Part shown: piece by piece, positions 1-12,696 of the stretch
Position numbering within the stretch: position 1 is the stretch's first letter
Layout of the letters: every line of letters begins with the position of its first letter
Assembly: GCF_000327385.1 (NCBI RefSeq)
Contig: NW_008708898.1
Span: 2,215,240-2,279,239, forward strand
DNA from: Lottia gigantea
Taxonomy: Eukaryota; Mollusca; Gastropoda; Lottiidae
Direction: 5' to 3'
Length of the DNA stretch: 64,000 nt
Notes under the pieces: model-generated
What the model was told of the DNA's origin: nothing
Seen by the model: the letters and a program-made list of their open reading frames with translations, nothing else
The model's database searches: none
Program-made: the position numbers and the translations under genes

Positions 1-169
1 TGATTCATGCTGACAAAATGATAAATGAATAGTGTTAATAAACAGAAAAAAACATAAAAAAATCACTGTACCAAAACCCCATTGAAACGTATGAGACATC
101 ATGCAGGTGTTTCTGCAGCTGAAAGAATATGTATGTGTAAGCTTACCTCAGACATTCCTTGATTCTTAA

Positions 170-400
170 TCAAGCAGATAAATTCACTTCACAAATTTCT
201 TTAAAAAGTGATGGATAGGTTTTCCTCTCGGAAATTAGCACTTGATGAAACATTTCTTGGATTTCATCGCACGTGGCAATTACATTGCAACGCAATGACA
301 AAATATTGGAGATTATTTTTATTGTTTGAGCAATATGCTTCACAGAATTCAACTGCCCACTGAATTGATACGCTCCATTAGGCAATCCTCTGCAGTTTCC
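170..400 (-). mobile_element. Possible fossil of a BEL/Pao-type LTR retroelement (weak)
   Basis: One minus-strand reading has the short peptide DEIQEMFHQVLISE. This resembles the first catalytic block of BEL/Pao reverse transcriptases, where an ADI..MFHQV-type motif is usual. No other domain, long terminal repeat or target duplication is visible, and the element would run off the left edge or be a small relic. The resemblance is only about ten residues and may be chance. If real it is an old, broken fossil. Confidence 0.2.
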
Positions 401-2938
401 GTAAAGATGAAAATGTTGCAGAGCGCTAGCAGAACTTTCACGGTAGACTGTTTGGACATGCTGGTTGAGTTTTGTAAGTTTTCCTGACTCTTCAAATTAG
501 GGGGATTAACAGTACAATGAGTGTGAAAAATGAAGCACAAGCAATAATACAAGATGGTATACCTCAGTTTTAAACCAACTACATTAGTATTATTATATAA
601 AGCATAGAATATGTGTAAACCTGTTCCCCAAGTATGTTGATATGCAGAAGATTATCGTCTATCAAATTAAATAATATGAATATATGGATATAACCACGAG
701 TATTTCCCATAATATTATATAACGGCTACGCAGGTGAGACGTAACCCCAGATAGATGAGAAACTTACACCAGGGCCAGCTGTATGTGAAAAAATCGATTC
801 GTTGGTTCAAAGGATGAAGCCAAAACCTTGAATCCAATAATATACAATATAACTGAACATAACATACTCACCCGTGTCTATATACGAGACATGGGGTGCC
901 AAGCAAGACTTCGGCAACCACTAAATTGATTGTATCCACAGGAGTCTTAAACGATTCAATGCCTCTTTTTGTGAGTTCTTGATTATGAGAAGAAAACTTT
1001 ATTTTGTTCAAGTACTAGTTACCATCGGGGGTTTGGATGAGGTTTAAAAATCCGACAGGTAGCTGGAATAAGATCAACCGATAATAGTTCTAATTTGTAC
1101 CATTTTCTGGAAGGGGTAATGGACAGGTCCCTTTTAGCTTGTAACACTTGTTCCAAACCGGGATATTTTTTGCATTTTACTTTTCGCCCACTAAAGACTA
1201 CGAGCAGCAGGATGTAAAACTCCATTTTGTTGATTTCAATTATCACCTCATGTCGTTTCGACAGTTTAAAGAATACCATCACTCCCGTATAACCTTTGAC
1301 ATTTGTTGTACTTATAGAAATAAGTTTTAACTACAATCTATGTCATTAATTATGGCGCAGTGAATTCATTAGTTAAGGGCATTCGGTGCATTGTGTAGCA
1401 AATAGGTAAAGTCCGTATTATTGTCTCGTAGAAATGGAAATTAATGTCTTTACACGGTGTACAAGTTACGACAGACCACAGTTATTTTAGATGTCGTGGG
1501 TGAGAAAATGTGGTTAACCTTAAAGATTGGTTTACATGTTACTGTTTGATTGAATCGTGGTAAAAGTACAACTACACTAATTCGGGATATAAAACCCTAA
1601 TTTTCTGATTTCTTATTAGAGAGCAAGTAAACAAGTACAGATTCACTTTGATCTGTTGTTTTTTTCCCCGACAATTCATAGAAAACTTCTAAAATCTAAA
1701 GACCATAATGAAATAGAGGAAACATTAGAATGTTACTTACTAATAAAGAAATTAAATTATCGATCTCAAGTGATTGAGGCTGTAGTTTAATTGATCATTG
1801 AGAGATAAATCAAAGAGCTTTGAAAGGAATAGTCAAACCAAAGTACTGATCTGACAACAGTCTGAACAGAAACACAAAAAGTTCATAGAACTTTACAATA
1901 ACACATTAAAACCGCAAATATATAAAACATGGGTGCTATATACCTTTAAGAGCAATTATAATAAATAGGATTGTACTACCCAATAAAATAATTACCAGAA
2001 GGGCCCTTAGAGTCTAGGCCATAGCTATATTTATTATTATAAATTCGACCACCCACCATAATAAATCGTACCTGGTACTCAATAATCATATGGATTGTCC
2101 AACGGAAATTACCTGTTGCATTTTTTCATTTCGTGTAAAACGGCATACACCAGTATGCACCTTTGTACCTTGGGTTTCTGAAATTTCACGACAGATATTA
2201 CATGACTGAGACCAACGACATGAAGTTACATTTCCATAGTCATCAAATGCTTTCAGTGGCGTATTCAGTATTTATTGTTTTCAGGATAAGGGTAGGGTAT
2301 TTTCGGACCCTCAGCATTGAAGCCTACTAAAATACCACAACTTAATTCATCAATCTTAGTTGGACAAACAAAAATATATGAGGTTACGTCCCAAAATATA
2401 TTTATGACCACAAGTGTAAGTCTGAATAATACCCTGGAGTGTGATTTCCTTGTAAATGTTATTTGTATGAAGTATGTGGTGAAAGAATGCTATCTTAATC
2501 AAACACTGAAATTCGTCATTGGGGGTATAAATCTTTATTTATCATTATAGGTCCTTAGTATAAATTATAATTGTTACATTTTCATGTGGTGAGTATTCTT
2601 ATACGTGACAAAAATTAAGTCTCCTTGTTTTGGTTGACCAAGTTGATTATCACACACTCATACAGAACTCCATGTGCGTTTTCCAATTAACAGTGTATGC
2701 CCATTTCAAATAGAAACTGTAGGTTTGGCCTTGAATATCATCAGTCCCCAGTCACGACGTGCGTATTTCAATCAGATGAAAGTCCGAAAGTCCCCCCTAT
2801 CATTTAACGATGCATATCGTAGGTGGCCGCTTGAAACCTCGAAGGTTTATGACGCGAAATTACTTTTCAAGAAAAAAGCAAAAAACTATTTGTACGCGTA
2901 TTTTGTTAAAAACGTGGTTTTCATTCGTTGAAAATGTA

Positions 2939-2998
2939 AACCTCGTATAGCAGAAAAAAAAACATTGAACCTCGTATAGTATAATATTTTACGAGGTT
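2939..2998. repeat. Direct repeat plus 9-bp hairpin
   Basis: The string AACCTCGTATAG occurs at 2939-2950 and again at 2968-2979. The second copy pairs with TACGAGGTT at 2990-2998 to give a perfect 9-bp stem with a 13-nt AT-rich loop. It is not followed by a T-run typical of a terminator and lies far from any gene. No function is assigned. Confidence 0.5.
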
Positions 2999-3679
2999 TT
3001 AAATCTGACTGTTTACATATACATGTTTTTAACTTAATGTCTTTTTTTTGTTATTTACAATCAAGCTAAGAATTAGAGTTTTTGATCACAAGATCCTCGC
3101 TTTTACGAACTTTCGAACTGTACCAAAAAGTCAAAATGACCAAATATGGCATATACGATCACCCACGATATAATGTAAAAAAAGAACAACAGAGACGTTG
3201 ATTATCTGGGAACTTGGTTGATCCATTGCAAAACTTGAACTTCAATATATTCATAGCTTCTGTTTGTTGTCAATATTTTCGAAAATGTTTTCATTCTCAC
3301 ACAATTCAGACAATGTATGAAAAATGTCTTTTATCAAACACCCGGGCTATAATCTCCTGTATTGTTCAAGCAGAAGCCAACAGCAGAATAGAGCAATATT
3401 CGAATGTCAATTTGAAAAAAAAGTGCTGATTAAGTCATGTGTTTAAATTCGGAAATTTCCTGTAATGTGAGCTGGAGATCATCACTATTGCTAACAGGGA
3501 AATTGTTTGTTTTGGTGATTCACATCCTCTCTTAACCATTTTATCGGTGAGACAACAATTGATGAATTATCTTTCTATCAAGATGGCCACTCATGATTGA
3601 TACAGGTGACGTGTTGGAGTATCTGATGATTTGCCTGTTATCGGAATACCTCCATCTGACATGGAGCTTCTGGTAATTG

Positions 3680-3711
3680 TATCAATTGTTATTCAATGAT
3701 AACAATTGATA
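3680..3711. repeat. Perfect 13-bp inverted repeat
   Basis: TATCAATTGTTAT at 3680-3692 and its exact reverse complement ATAACAATTGATA at 3699-3711 are separated by 6 nt. The pair forms a strong short hairpin. It could be a relic of a palindromic transposon or just AT-rich chance; nothing flanking it decides. Confidence 0.55.
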
Positions 3712-6700
3712 AAAGGGCGCCAAAGCATGATCGTTTGGCTTTGACGGTAAATAGTTGTGGTAGTGTCTATGTGACCAGTGGATTAGGTTGATAAGATTAA
3801 TTAAACATCTGTAACAGTTTAATATCAGTTTTAGTATTGAATTGATAAAAATATTAAAGATATCTACTCCTGACTGGTATCAACTGAATTAGCACAAAGA
3901 TAATATAAACTTTCCGTACATCCGATATTTCGATATCAACTATTTGTAACAGGTTTGAAATTTAGAGTGTGACAGTAAACGATAGAAAGACAGTAAGCAA
4001 TCGTCAATATACTAAATGCGCAACTAAGAATTTTCGAAATCCAAATCCCTTTATTCGGAAGCTACAAAGACGATTTTAGTTAATTCCATGACAAATATTT
4101 TTTCACACAGAAATGTAGGAAAAATGTTGTTTCGACCTGCCAAAATTCGCACCAATAGGTTTAGTACGAAAGACCATTGTTTAGCTCTTGTTTTGGCACT
4201 GCACTCATCGCAGTTGGTGTAGGTCAATACCAAGAGTTAGCTATCACATCTTAATGGTTTTACATGTTTAAATTGACCATTTACCTTTTAAAATATTAAA
4301 TTAAAAGAATCGTTTAGATATTAGCTTGGTGGTTTCACTAACATAAGCAAACACGTACCGATAAAACCAATATCGTCTGTATTCCCATTAAGTGCATTTT
4401 TGAAGACTTTTGGGACAATCGGACGTTTTATAATCAGATTATATTCTGACACAGATTGCTGAGTTAATCTATGAACCGATTGTAACAATCTAATACTACT
4501 ACATCCCTTTAAGACTATAATTGAATCGCCTGCTAGTCGGAAACATTGATCTTATTACACCGAGTACAGAAATGTTATTCCCAATTGATAAGGAATGAAA
4601 GCTACTGGTTATGACTTCACTAAAAGTTACGTGATTACGAACAGCGCAACCAATTGTGACTCATGAGTGTAATCTATATCAATTTCAATTCCCATTTGGA
4701 GAAATTAATACCATTATAAACAATTGTGTCGATGGAATTTAAAAATTGAAGAAAACAAATTTTGAATCATAACGAGTGAGAACATACAGTGAGCGATAAT
4801 AGGACAAAACAAGTAGGCGATTGGATTGTCTGAGAATTATACTAAAATAAAAATGAATCAGACAGAACAAAAAATGGTTAAGATAACTTTTAAACAAACA
4901 GGAACTGTTTTAAATGAAATAAAAGACAATAAATTGTTAACATTCAGGGCAAATAAAACATGCAGCCCAGATGTCAGAACAATCCTAGAATAAGAGGTTT
5001 GTAGAATAAAGAAGCTGTGAAATAGTATTCAGGATCTTAAGGAAAATAAATACTATAGACGTGTATAGCCTATGGATAACTGATAGGCGACGTTCTAAAT
5101 GATAAGCACGTGTAGATTTTGCAATACCTTCAGGAGTGGTAATACCTTCTTTTAAAAAAATCTTGAATGGTGCTGGTGATAAGTTTGAAATATAAACATT
5201 ACATTTCAGTTCACTAAGTAATAAGAGATAAAGTCGTTTAATAAAGAATGACAACATAGCTTCAGGCCCGTCCGTCCAGCAAGTGCGATCAACTGGGTAT
5301 TAAGAATGTGGAAGTTCATAGACACTAAAAATAGTGTGGAGGTGATATAGTAAGTACTATAAATGTAATAAATATTAAGTCTTCTTGTCATCACTTCTGT
5401 CATCAAAGATAATGGGGTGTGGGTAGGTTCTGAAAAGATACAAATCTATGTATATACTTATTTAACCAGCTATTATAAAAGGTAAGTGAGTGTTAAGAGT
5501 GAAGAAGTTGCTAAAAACTTCTATGTAAAGCATTGACCAAGGTCACAAATAAAGAGATAAATGTTCAATACAAGATAAGGTGAAGTTAGCATAGTTAGTA
5601 TTAAGTTAAAAAAAAAAAAAAAAAAAAAACAACCACGAGTAATCTACAATAAACAAAAGTCTATAATATGAAAGTTTTGAGTGAAAGGGAGCACTGGATG
5701 ATCAATACCCACAATCAATTCGACGACACGAATAGACGTGAGTAACTTGATTTAACTGAATCAGAGATTGATCAGATTATCTCATACAGATGCCGCCAGT
5801 TACGGTAAATCGTTGAAAATCCAATTGCTCCTAAATGCAAGGCTCAACTAAATGAGTGAGGGCCCCATGGAAGCCGGTTAGGCCCCTCCCGGGGAATTAT
5901 TTGTTAGATAATGCTCTCCTGTGTTATGATACCCCCTGTCAATTTCAGTCTGTTTTTACAGGGTGTGGGGACCCCTTTAGGGCCGGATGTCCGTGGACAT
6001 GGTTCAATCAGTTATTATGGTAGTTGAGTCACTGCGCAGATTATACTTGTCACAAGGCCTACCAGAGTCTCAAAAAATCATACGAATTGTACGAATTGTA
6101 CGATGTTTTAATTCTGAAAAGCGTTAATCTAAGCTGAATCTCAATGGATTGCTAAAACATAAAATTAGAAGATATTGAAATTATATCCTGTTGAAGCGTC
6201 GGTTTATCCAATTCTCGACAAAGTATTATTAAAGCTTGAAAGTTGGTAGAGGCCGCAGTAGAAAGTGTCGGTTGGACGCAAATGCTGCCTGAAGTAATAC
6301 TTTACTAGTTTAATTTAAAGATCTGTATTATGTAGATAATCGAATTTTAAGGAATCGACTTTATATATTTTCTGGTATCTTTAGAGTTTTCAAGATTAAA
6401 ATCACGGCTTATTGACAGTATGATAATCTACCTAAAGATGGACGAAACTGGACTATTGCCTTACATATTTTTGATCAAGTGTGTACAATATTGTAAGATT
6501 AAGTGCTATACGAAATTCAGTTTAAATTATTTATAAGCAAGTCAGGAACTATTTCTTTCTAGTGAAGGGACGCAACTCTAACGAATGAAGATACTTTTTA
6601 TCAGGTGCAGTGATCTGTAATTTGCAACCTATAGGTTTAATTAAAGGCTATGGAATTTACTGATCTTTCCTTATTGATTTAGGCTGTTGGGACAGAGATA

Positions 6701-7103
6701 GTGTCATGCAGTGTATGAAGGGAGAGGACAAAACGTCTACCCGTGTTTAAATGATGTTTATAAGAGTCTGCCTAAAAAAATTCTGACAACCGATCAATTC
6801 TATTACTGCCATTAAAATCCGTACACCATTTCCCCCCTCCCTTCCCCGATCTATAACTTTCCCCCACTACCGGCTAGTCCGAAACATCTGCCTCTATTCC
6901 AGCCTCTGAAGGATATTTATGATTAGAGGCCTTGTTTAAATAGAGATTTTTCACCTCCGAAGATTCGTTTCAACCTCGTTTCATAGTTTCATAGTTGGAT
7001 ACGCTTTAGTACAGAAAATATTTACTGGGTACGATTTGTACAAAATCGTCTTGATTAACAAGTCTTTCTATTAGATTTGATTATCATGTCTCAAATGAAT
7101 CGA

Positions 7104-7498
7104 CCAATCAAAACGCTAAATTTTGACACAGATTATGCAGTTGACCTCTATTGGCTGAGGGATAATGAATGTCATCACTGGCTATGAAAGTAAAAGAATT
7201 AATGTAATATAGGTCAACACGAGTATATCTGTATATTTTTTATAAGGCTTAATCAGATAACTCAACAATCATTGAGAGTACTTGTCAGTGCTTGTGATAA
7301 TATTATATTATCTTGACCAGTTTACTCTGGAAACAGGTACCGGTACGGAACATTATATAAGAACACCATTATACTCATGACACAGACATTTGGTAAGGGA
7401 AATTTACCAAAGTTTTGTCTCTTGAGCTGAATTTTCGATATTTGTTAGTCGGCCTACATTGAATTTTCGGATTCTAAGAGTGCTACAAAGTGTAGAAA
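7104..7498 (+). promoter_or_regulatory. Putative ALDH4A1 promoter and 5' leader
   Basis: A TATATAA string at 7354-7360 lies about 140 bp before the start codon, so transcription may begin near 7385 with a leader of roughly 110 nt. A CCAAT at 7104-7108 and an inverted CCAAT (ATTGG) at 7150-7154 lie further upstream. An in-frame TAG at 7493-7495, just before the ATG, shows that no N-terminal coding extension is contiguous with the gene. The start context is AAAATGG, with A at -3 and G at +4. The TATA and CCAAT calls are motif matches only. A 5' non-coding exon further upstream cannot be excluded. Confidence 0.4.
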
Positions 7499-9193
7499 AT
7501 GGCATTCATCACCTGTCAAAGACTAAGGAGTGCTGCAAAACTTTATTTCAATGCATCCAGATATTATTCTAGTTCTTACCAAACATATGATGCAGTCAAT
7601 GAACCATTATTAGATTATGCACCAGGCAGTAAAGAAAGGAAAGAGTTGGAAGGGGTACTTGAGAAATACAATAACCAAGTTGCTGATATTCCTATAGTAG
7701 TGGGTGACAAGGAGATTAAAGATGGGAAGGAATTGTTTCAAGTATCACCTCATGATCATCAGCATAAAGTTGCCAAGTACAGACATGCCAGCAAGGATAT
7801 CATAAAACAAGCAATTGAATCCAACTTAAAAGCCAGAAAGGAATGGGAGAGGACACCCATAGAAAAGAGGGCCGATATATTTTTAAAAGCAGCTGATTTA
7901 ATGGCAGGAAAGTACAGAGCTGATCTTTTAGCAACAACTATGATCGGTCAGTCTAAAAATATCTGGCAAGCTGAAATTGATGCAGCATGTGAACTGATTG
8001 ACTTTTTGAGATTTAATATTACCTTTTCTCGATTGGTGACAGAATATCAACCAATTAGTCCTGATAAAGGCATCAAAAACTCTTCTGTTTACAGAGGCAT
8101 GGAGGGTTTCTGGGCAGCTGTTACACCTTTCAATTTCACAGCCATTGGTGGACATCTACCTTCAGCCCCTGCTATGATGGGAAATGTGGCGTTATGGAAA
8201 CCATCTGATACAGCCATGCTTTCAAATTATACAGTTTTCAAAATATATAGAGAAGCTGGTTTACCTGCTGGAGTGATCAACTTTGTACCAGCTGATGGAC
8301 CAACTTTTGGTGATACAGTTGTGTCTTCCCCAGATCTTGCTGGTATTAATTTTACTGGTAGTGTAAAGACATTCAAACATTTGTGGAAACAAGTAGCAAA
8401 TAATTTAGACAATTTCAGATCCTATCCTAGGATGATTGGTGAATGTGGAGGGAAAAATTTCCATTTTATTCATCCATCAGCTGATGTTGAATCAGTTGTA
8501 AATGGTACAATCAGAGGTGCCTTTGAATTCAATGGTCAGAAGTGTTCAGCCACTTCTAGGATGTATGTTCCAGAATCATTATGGCCAAAGATTAAAGATG
8601 GTTTATTAAGTATCCATAAAGAGATTAAAACTGGTTCACCCTTACAGAAAGAGAATTTTGTCACTGCAGTAATTGATGATAAAGCCTTTGCTAGAATTGA
8701 AAGTTATCTTAACCATGCCAAGAATTCTCCCAACACCACAATATTAGCAGGTGGTACTTGTGACCAGTCTGAAGGTTATTTTGTACAACCCACTATTATT
8801 CAAACCACTGATCCCAATGATAAATTGATGAAAGAGGAAATATTTGGTCCAGTTTTAACCATGTATATCTATCCAGATAATAAATGTATGGAAACAGCAG
8901 ATTTGGTTACCAAGACATCTCCATTTGCATTGACTGGGTCTATTTTTGTAAAGGATCAGAAAGCTAGAGAGGTTCTCATTGATAAATTCAGGGAGAATGC
9001 AGGTAATTTCTATATTAATGATAAGTCAACCGGGTCTGTGGTGGCTCAGCAACCATTCGGTGGAACGAGAATGTCTGGTACAAATGAAAAGGCTGGTGGT
9101 CCTCACTATTTATTGAAGTTTGTTTCTGTACAGGCAGTGAAAGAAACATCAGTTCCTCTTTCTGCCTGGAAGTACCCTTCTATGGAAGAATAA
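7499..9193 (+). CDS. ALDH4A1: Delta-1-pyrroline-5-carboxylate dehydrogenase, mitochondrial (ALDH4A1), intronless
   Basis: This enzyme oxidises glutamate-gamma-semialdehyde (from P5C) to glutamate with NAD+, the second step of proline breakdown in the mitochondrial matrix. The reading frame is complete at 564 codons; the human enzyme has 563. Residues 1 to about 25 are rich in Arg, Lys and Ser with no acid before D31, as in a matrix-targeting presequence. Landmarks are PFNFTAIGG (210-218), WKPSD (233-237) of the NAD site, NFTGS (284-288), GECGGKN (314-320) with general base E315, GQKCS (346-350) with catalytic C349, KEEIFGPVL (445-453) and NDKSTGS (507-513) in the aldehyde-binding loop. All expected active-site residues are present. 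The start is fixed by an in-frame stop just upstream and a good context. The oddity is that the whole frame is one exon, whereas human ALDH4A1 has many. No A-tail or target duplication is obvious, so it is either an old functional retrogene or a locus that lost its introns. Identification is very secure. Confidence 0.97.
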   Translation: MAFITCQRLRSAAKLYFNASRYYSSSYQTYDAVNEPLLDYAPGSKERKELEGVLEKYNNQVADIPIVVGDKEIKDGKELFQVSPHDHQHKVAKYRHASKDIIKQAIESNLKARKEWERTPIEKRADIFLKAADLMAGKYRADLLATTMIGQSKNIWQAEIDAACELIDFLRFNITFSRLVTEYQPISPDKGIKNSSVYRGMEGFWAAVTPFNFTAIGGHLPSAPAMMGNVALWKPSDTAMLSNYTVFKIYREAGLPAGVINFVPADGPTFGDTVVSSPDLAGINFTGSVKTFKHLWKQVANNLDNFRSYPRMIGECGGKNFHFIHPSADVESVVNGTIRGAFEFNGQKCSATSRMYVPESLWPKIKDGLLSIHKEIKTGSPLQKENFVTAVIDDKAFARIESYLNHAKNSPNTTILAGGTCDQSEGYFVQPTIIQTTDPNDKLMKEEIFGPVLTMYIYPDNKCMETADLVTKTSPFALTGSIFVKDQKAREVLIDKFRENAGNFYINDKSTGSVVAQQPFGGTRMSGTNEKAGGPHYLLKFVSVQAVKETSVPLSAWKYPSMEE

Positions 9194-10340
9194 ACTTTTG
9201 AAATTAAGGAAATTTATATAATATATGATATATAGTATTATTTTATACATTGAATATATTTTAATATGAGGAATGTCAATTGAAGATCTGATTCTTGTTT
9301 TAGTTTGATTTATTTTAGATGACTTGTTATAGTACATTTGATTTAAAATCTGCATTTAGTAGATAGTACGGTATTTTGTTTTGTTTTGTTTTTTTGAGAT
9401 TTAACATAGTTTTTGGAGATTTTATGTCTATGATAATGTTAAACATTTTGAGATTATCTATGTTATTTTACATTGCTTTTGTATTATTTTATTTAACCAC
9501 GAGTTTTGTTAGAAATGAATAATTGATGTTGGTTGTTTCCATGGTCAGAATTATTAAGTTAGACATTTATGATGTTCAAAAAGTGAAAATTGATGCTTAG
9601 AATTATGTGTGTTCATTGATGAGTTTTGTATATTTCTGTGTATAATGCACACTTTTTTTTTACCCTAAAAACGACTTGTTTTAAGACATCAAGTTTCTGA
9701 AGTAACACTCTGTGATAATTCTGACCTTCTATTTTGTGTTTAAGAAACTTAGTTAGTTTTATTGTTTTAATTCAAACCACTAATAATGAAAACCAAATTA
9801 ACATGAAACATATCAGCTTGTTTTCTTTGCAGTTTTGTTTTATCAGTAAGTTATGTGTACCTGTATCTAGTATGTCTATGGTTATTATAAATATACTGAT
9901 ACAGGCAATTATAATATTTACATAAATCATGATAAGTACATGACTCTGAATTTATAATAATGTTAATTATTTCAAACTCATTTCCACTGCATATTGTTAA
10001 TGACAAGAGTTAAATGTAAAAGATTTTATAATATAAATGACTATCATGAGAATATACTATAATCATCTTCTAAGTGCTTAAGGTAGAAATAGATCAAACT
10101 ATTCTGAATTAAAGTGTCTATTTAATAACAAAAATCAAAAAATCTTGAATTAAAGTGCAAATTTTCTTAATATCATGGAATTTATCCGGTTTGAACAAAT
10201 ATCAATATGATAAAAATCTAAGACCTCATAGTTATTTTTTATGGTTAACTTTTCATTTATATAGCATAAGGAGATATTTGTTTGTTTTTAACTATTTGGT
10301 TATATTATAAAAATTTTGTTAGATGAATTATAATAAAATA
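9194..10340 (+). other. Probable ALDH4A1 3' UTR and downstream flank
   Basis: The sequence after the stop is strongly T-rich on the coding strand, in keeping with transcribed 3' UTR. Candidate poly(A) signals are ATTAAA at 10108-10113 and 10149-10154 and AATAAA at 10332-10337; which one is used cannot be told. No genomic A-tail follows the stop codon closely, which gives no support to a recent retroposition. Confidence 0.4.
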
Positions 10341-12696
10341 TACCTCCCTATATTTCTTTTGAAAACAGATAAACCAATGTATTTTTCAATGATATCAATT
10401 GCGAAATGATATCCGTTGTGTTCTTGATATATTTCATGCTGATGTTTTCGCGTGCCCAATAGTAACGTGGATTGTGAAAGGTTCCTACACTAAATGAGTA
10501 TTTGAAATCTTCAGTTGCAAAATGAAACGGTCGTTGTGAGACATAACTAAAAGACTTAATATAAACCAAATACCGGTGAGCATTGTGTAATTTACGAGTT
10601 AAACAATTAAAAGTGGTCTGTATGCTCTAAATAAGAGTTATCTCCCATTGATTACGTCGCAAAATTGCTTTGCCATACGAAGCTAATGAATGTGGCCCGA
10701 AGTTATATTTTTAAAGATGGTCCTATGTCCCCTATATTGTGGTGAATTTTTCTGGGGCGCAATGTTTTTGGTGATTATTCACACGATTTAATAAGCTTTT
10801 CTTGTATTTAACGTAGTCCCCGCGGAAGTTGAGCAAGGTAAAACTAAACCCATATGTGATATACTATGTATCCATTAAAAATATTATGATCTATATAATC
10901 AAACTATCTTAATTAAATTGGCAACTTCGGTAGAAAATTCTCTGAAATAGTTGAAATTATGTATATGCAGAAATTTTCATCAAGCTGTAATGAGGAATTC
11001 GCTTTTAGTAATGTATAAAGTGGTAGGCCGTGTGGAAGTAATATTATATATTATGGACCTCTGAAAATATCCAACTGCAGTACATGTAAGCCCATCTTCC
11101 GATCACTAACTTAGATAAGATTTTATGTTCGTGTGAATGGTTAATGTATCAAGCTCAGCGCCCTGTGAACTTTACATCAGTATTAATATTTTATATGTCT
11201 CTGATTAAACAAGCTGATTAGCTTCACTTCAATAAGTAGTACTGTAATGGCGCAACATACAGAAATATAACAACTCGGAGCATGAATTATTGGGGCAAAA
11301 ACTTCCTTGGGCATCAAAAGCTTTTTATTGCACTTCACCATTTAAATGCTTGCATGGTATCAGTCGTCTTTATGTTTGTAGGGCTGTATTTTCCTTCAAG
11401 TGTAACAACTGCAGCTCACGCGTCTATTAAAACAAGCCATTGTAATAAGAAGCCCTAGGGGTTTTACACTCGACAATTTCATCTCAATACAATGATCACA
11501 AATTAAATTGACATGCCAATTGTACATGTGTGTTTCCATGGTAACACAGTTATTGCCCGAGACCTTATGTTTGTACAAAGTAAACTGTTTATGGTCCATT
11601 TTGTTTGAATTATCCCCTATATTCTAATTAAGAAGCAATGTCGACAAATGGGTGTTATTAGATGGAATACTGCTTTCTTTGCTACATTAAATTGAAGCAT
11701 AAAATTTCAATTAATGTCTTAAATTTTGCAGCTGAAGGAAACCAATATTGCGTCCTCTCCATCTTAAAATTGGGATTAAACTTCCCTGCGTAGAAGCTCT
11801 TGTTTGCCGTCTTGTTTTGAGATGTTCAGCAGAAAGGATCTAAGTACAACAGGAGCGGATATATTGTTTCAAATGCAGATTTCCTGTATATCGTGTCTGT
11901 AAGAAAATTTCAAATAATTCTCATTTACTGCACCTTGATAACCAAATGAATGCCACGAATCTTATTATGAAGATCAAAGAAAATTATTATCATGGATAAA
12001 AGTCTTAAAATTAACAATCAATCCGTACACTTGACTGGAATATCCATTGCATTCAAAGGGAAATGTAAAATCTAATGACTGTTTTTTTACAACAGATAAC
12101 GAATTCTAATGTTAGGGAATGCAGACACGCCATACTACAAAATAATTATACCATTAAGATTAGGTGATACAGTTAGTCTCATAGATATTCTCACAATCAT
12201 CAACAGAATTCCTCGATGCCTGATCTGAAAAATTAGAATGGAATTAAGAGTCTGACGATATCAATCCAATTTCTATTTAGATTAAGTGTTTATAAACATC
12301 GAGTTCTGTTTAGATTGGCACTGTTGTGGAAGTTGAAGTTGGCAAGCAGAACGCTGTAAGAATTGATTGGAATTCGAGTGATATGAGTAAGATTACTGAC
12401 TGGATCTCATCAAACAGTTCTAAGTAAGCTTATAAAGGATATTGATAACACTGAAATCTGAACACAGTTGGTTAATATCAATACTGTAATCTTTACAAAC
12501 TGACTAAAGTGTACACTCCTTTCCTTGTTGCAATATCTACTCGCAAAGAACCAAACAAGTACCTTATATACTGTCTTTTTCTACTTTTCAAATGAGAAAT
12601 ATACCAATGGGATCTAGGATTGGCTTTGGCATGCACGTAATGTTTTCCATACGGAACGATGCTGCTACCAGATCTAAATCAATTTTAGTACAACGT
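10341..12696. other. Intergenic DNA, probable old repeats
   Basis: No gene is recognised. The segment at about 10570-10830 is less AT-rich and contains a TTATCTCCC string that I associate with dispersed repeats of mollusc genomes, so it may be an old transposon. It also has the 13-mer TATGTCCCCTATA, which recurs in reverse complement near 18150. Everything else is AT-rich sequence without visible structure. Confidence 0.4.

Larger units (their letters stand above)
1..7353. other. AT-rich flank, no gene recognised
   Basis: No open frame here gives a recognisable product; all are under 100 codons. Items seen are a 22-A run at 5608-5629 with an AATAAA at 5548-5553 (possibly an old A-tailed retro-insertion), two small hairpins listed separately, and a GC-richer patch at about 5850-6010 whose origin I cannot name. 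The extreme left carries a short reverse-transcriptase-like peptide on the minus strand, listed separately. Confidence 0.6.

Noticed and set aside
7142-7216. Nuclear-receptor half-sites TGACCT and AGGTCA upstream of ALDH4A1
   Set aside because: They lie 63 bp apart, far beyond known dimer spacing, and single half-sites are frequent by chance.
7928-8412. Minus-strand frames inside ALDH4A1
   Set aside because: They are antisense shadows of a well-conserved coding sequence, with no support of their own.
691-9500. Decamer AACCACGAGT-type string present near 692, 5631 and 9495
   Set aside because: It is exact over only 9-10 bases, with unrelated flanks and no common position relative to genes; probably coincidence.
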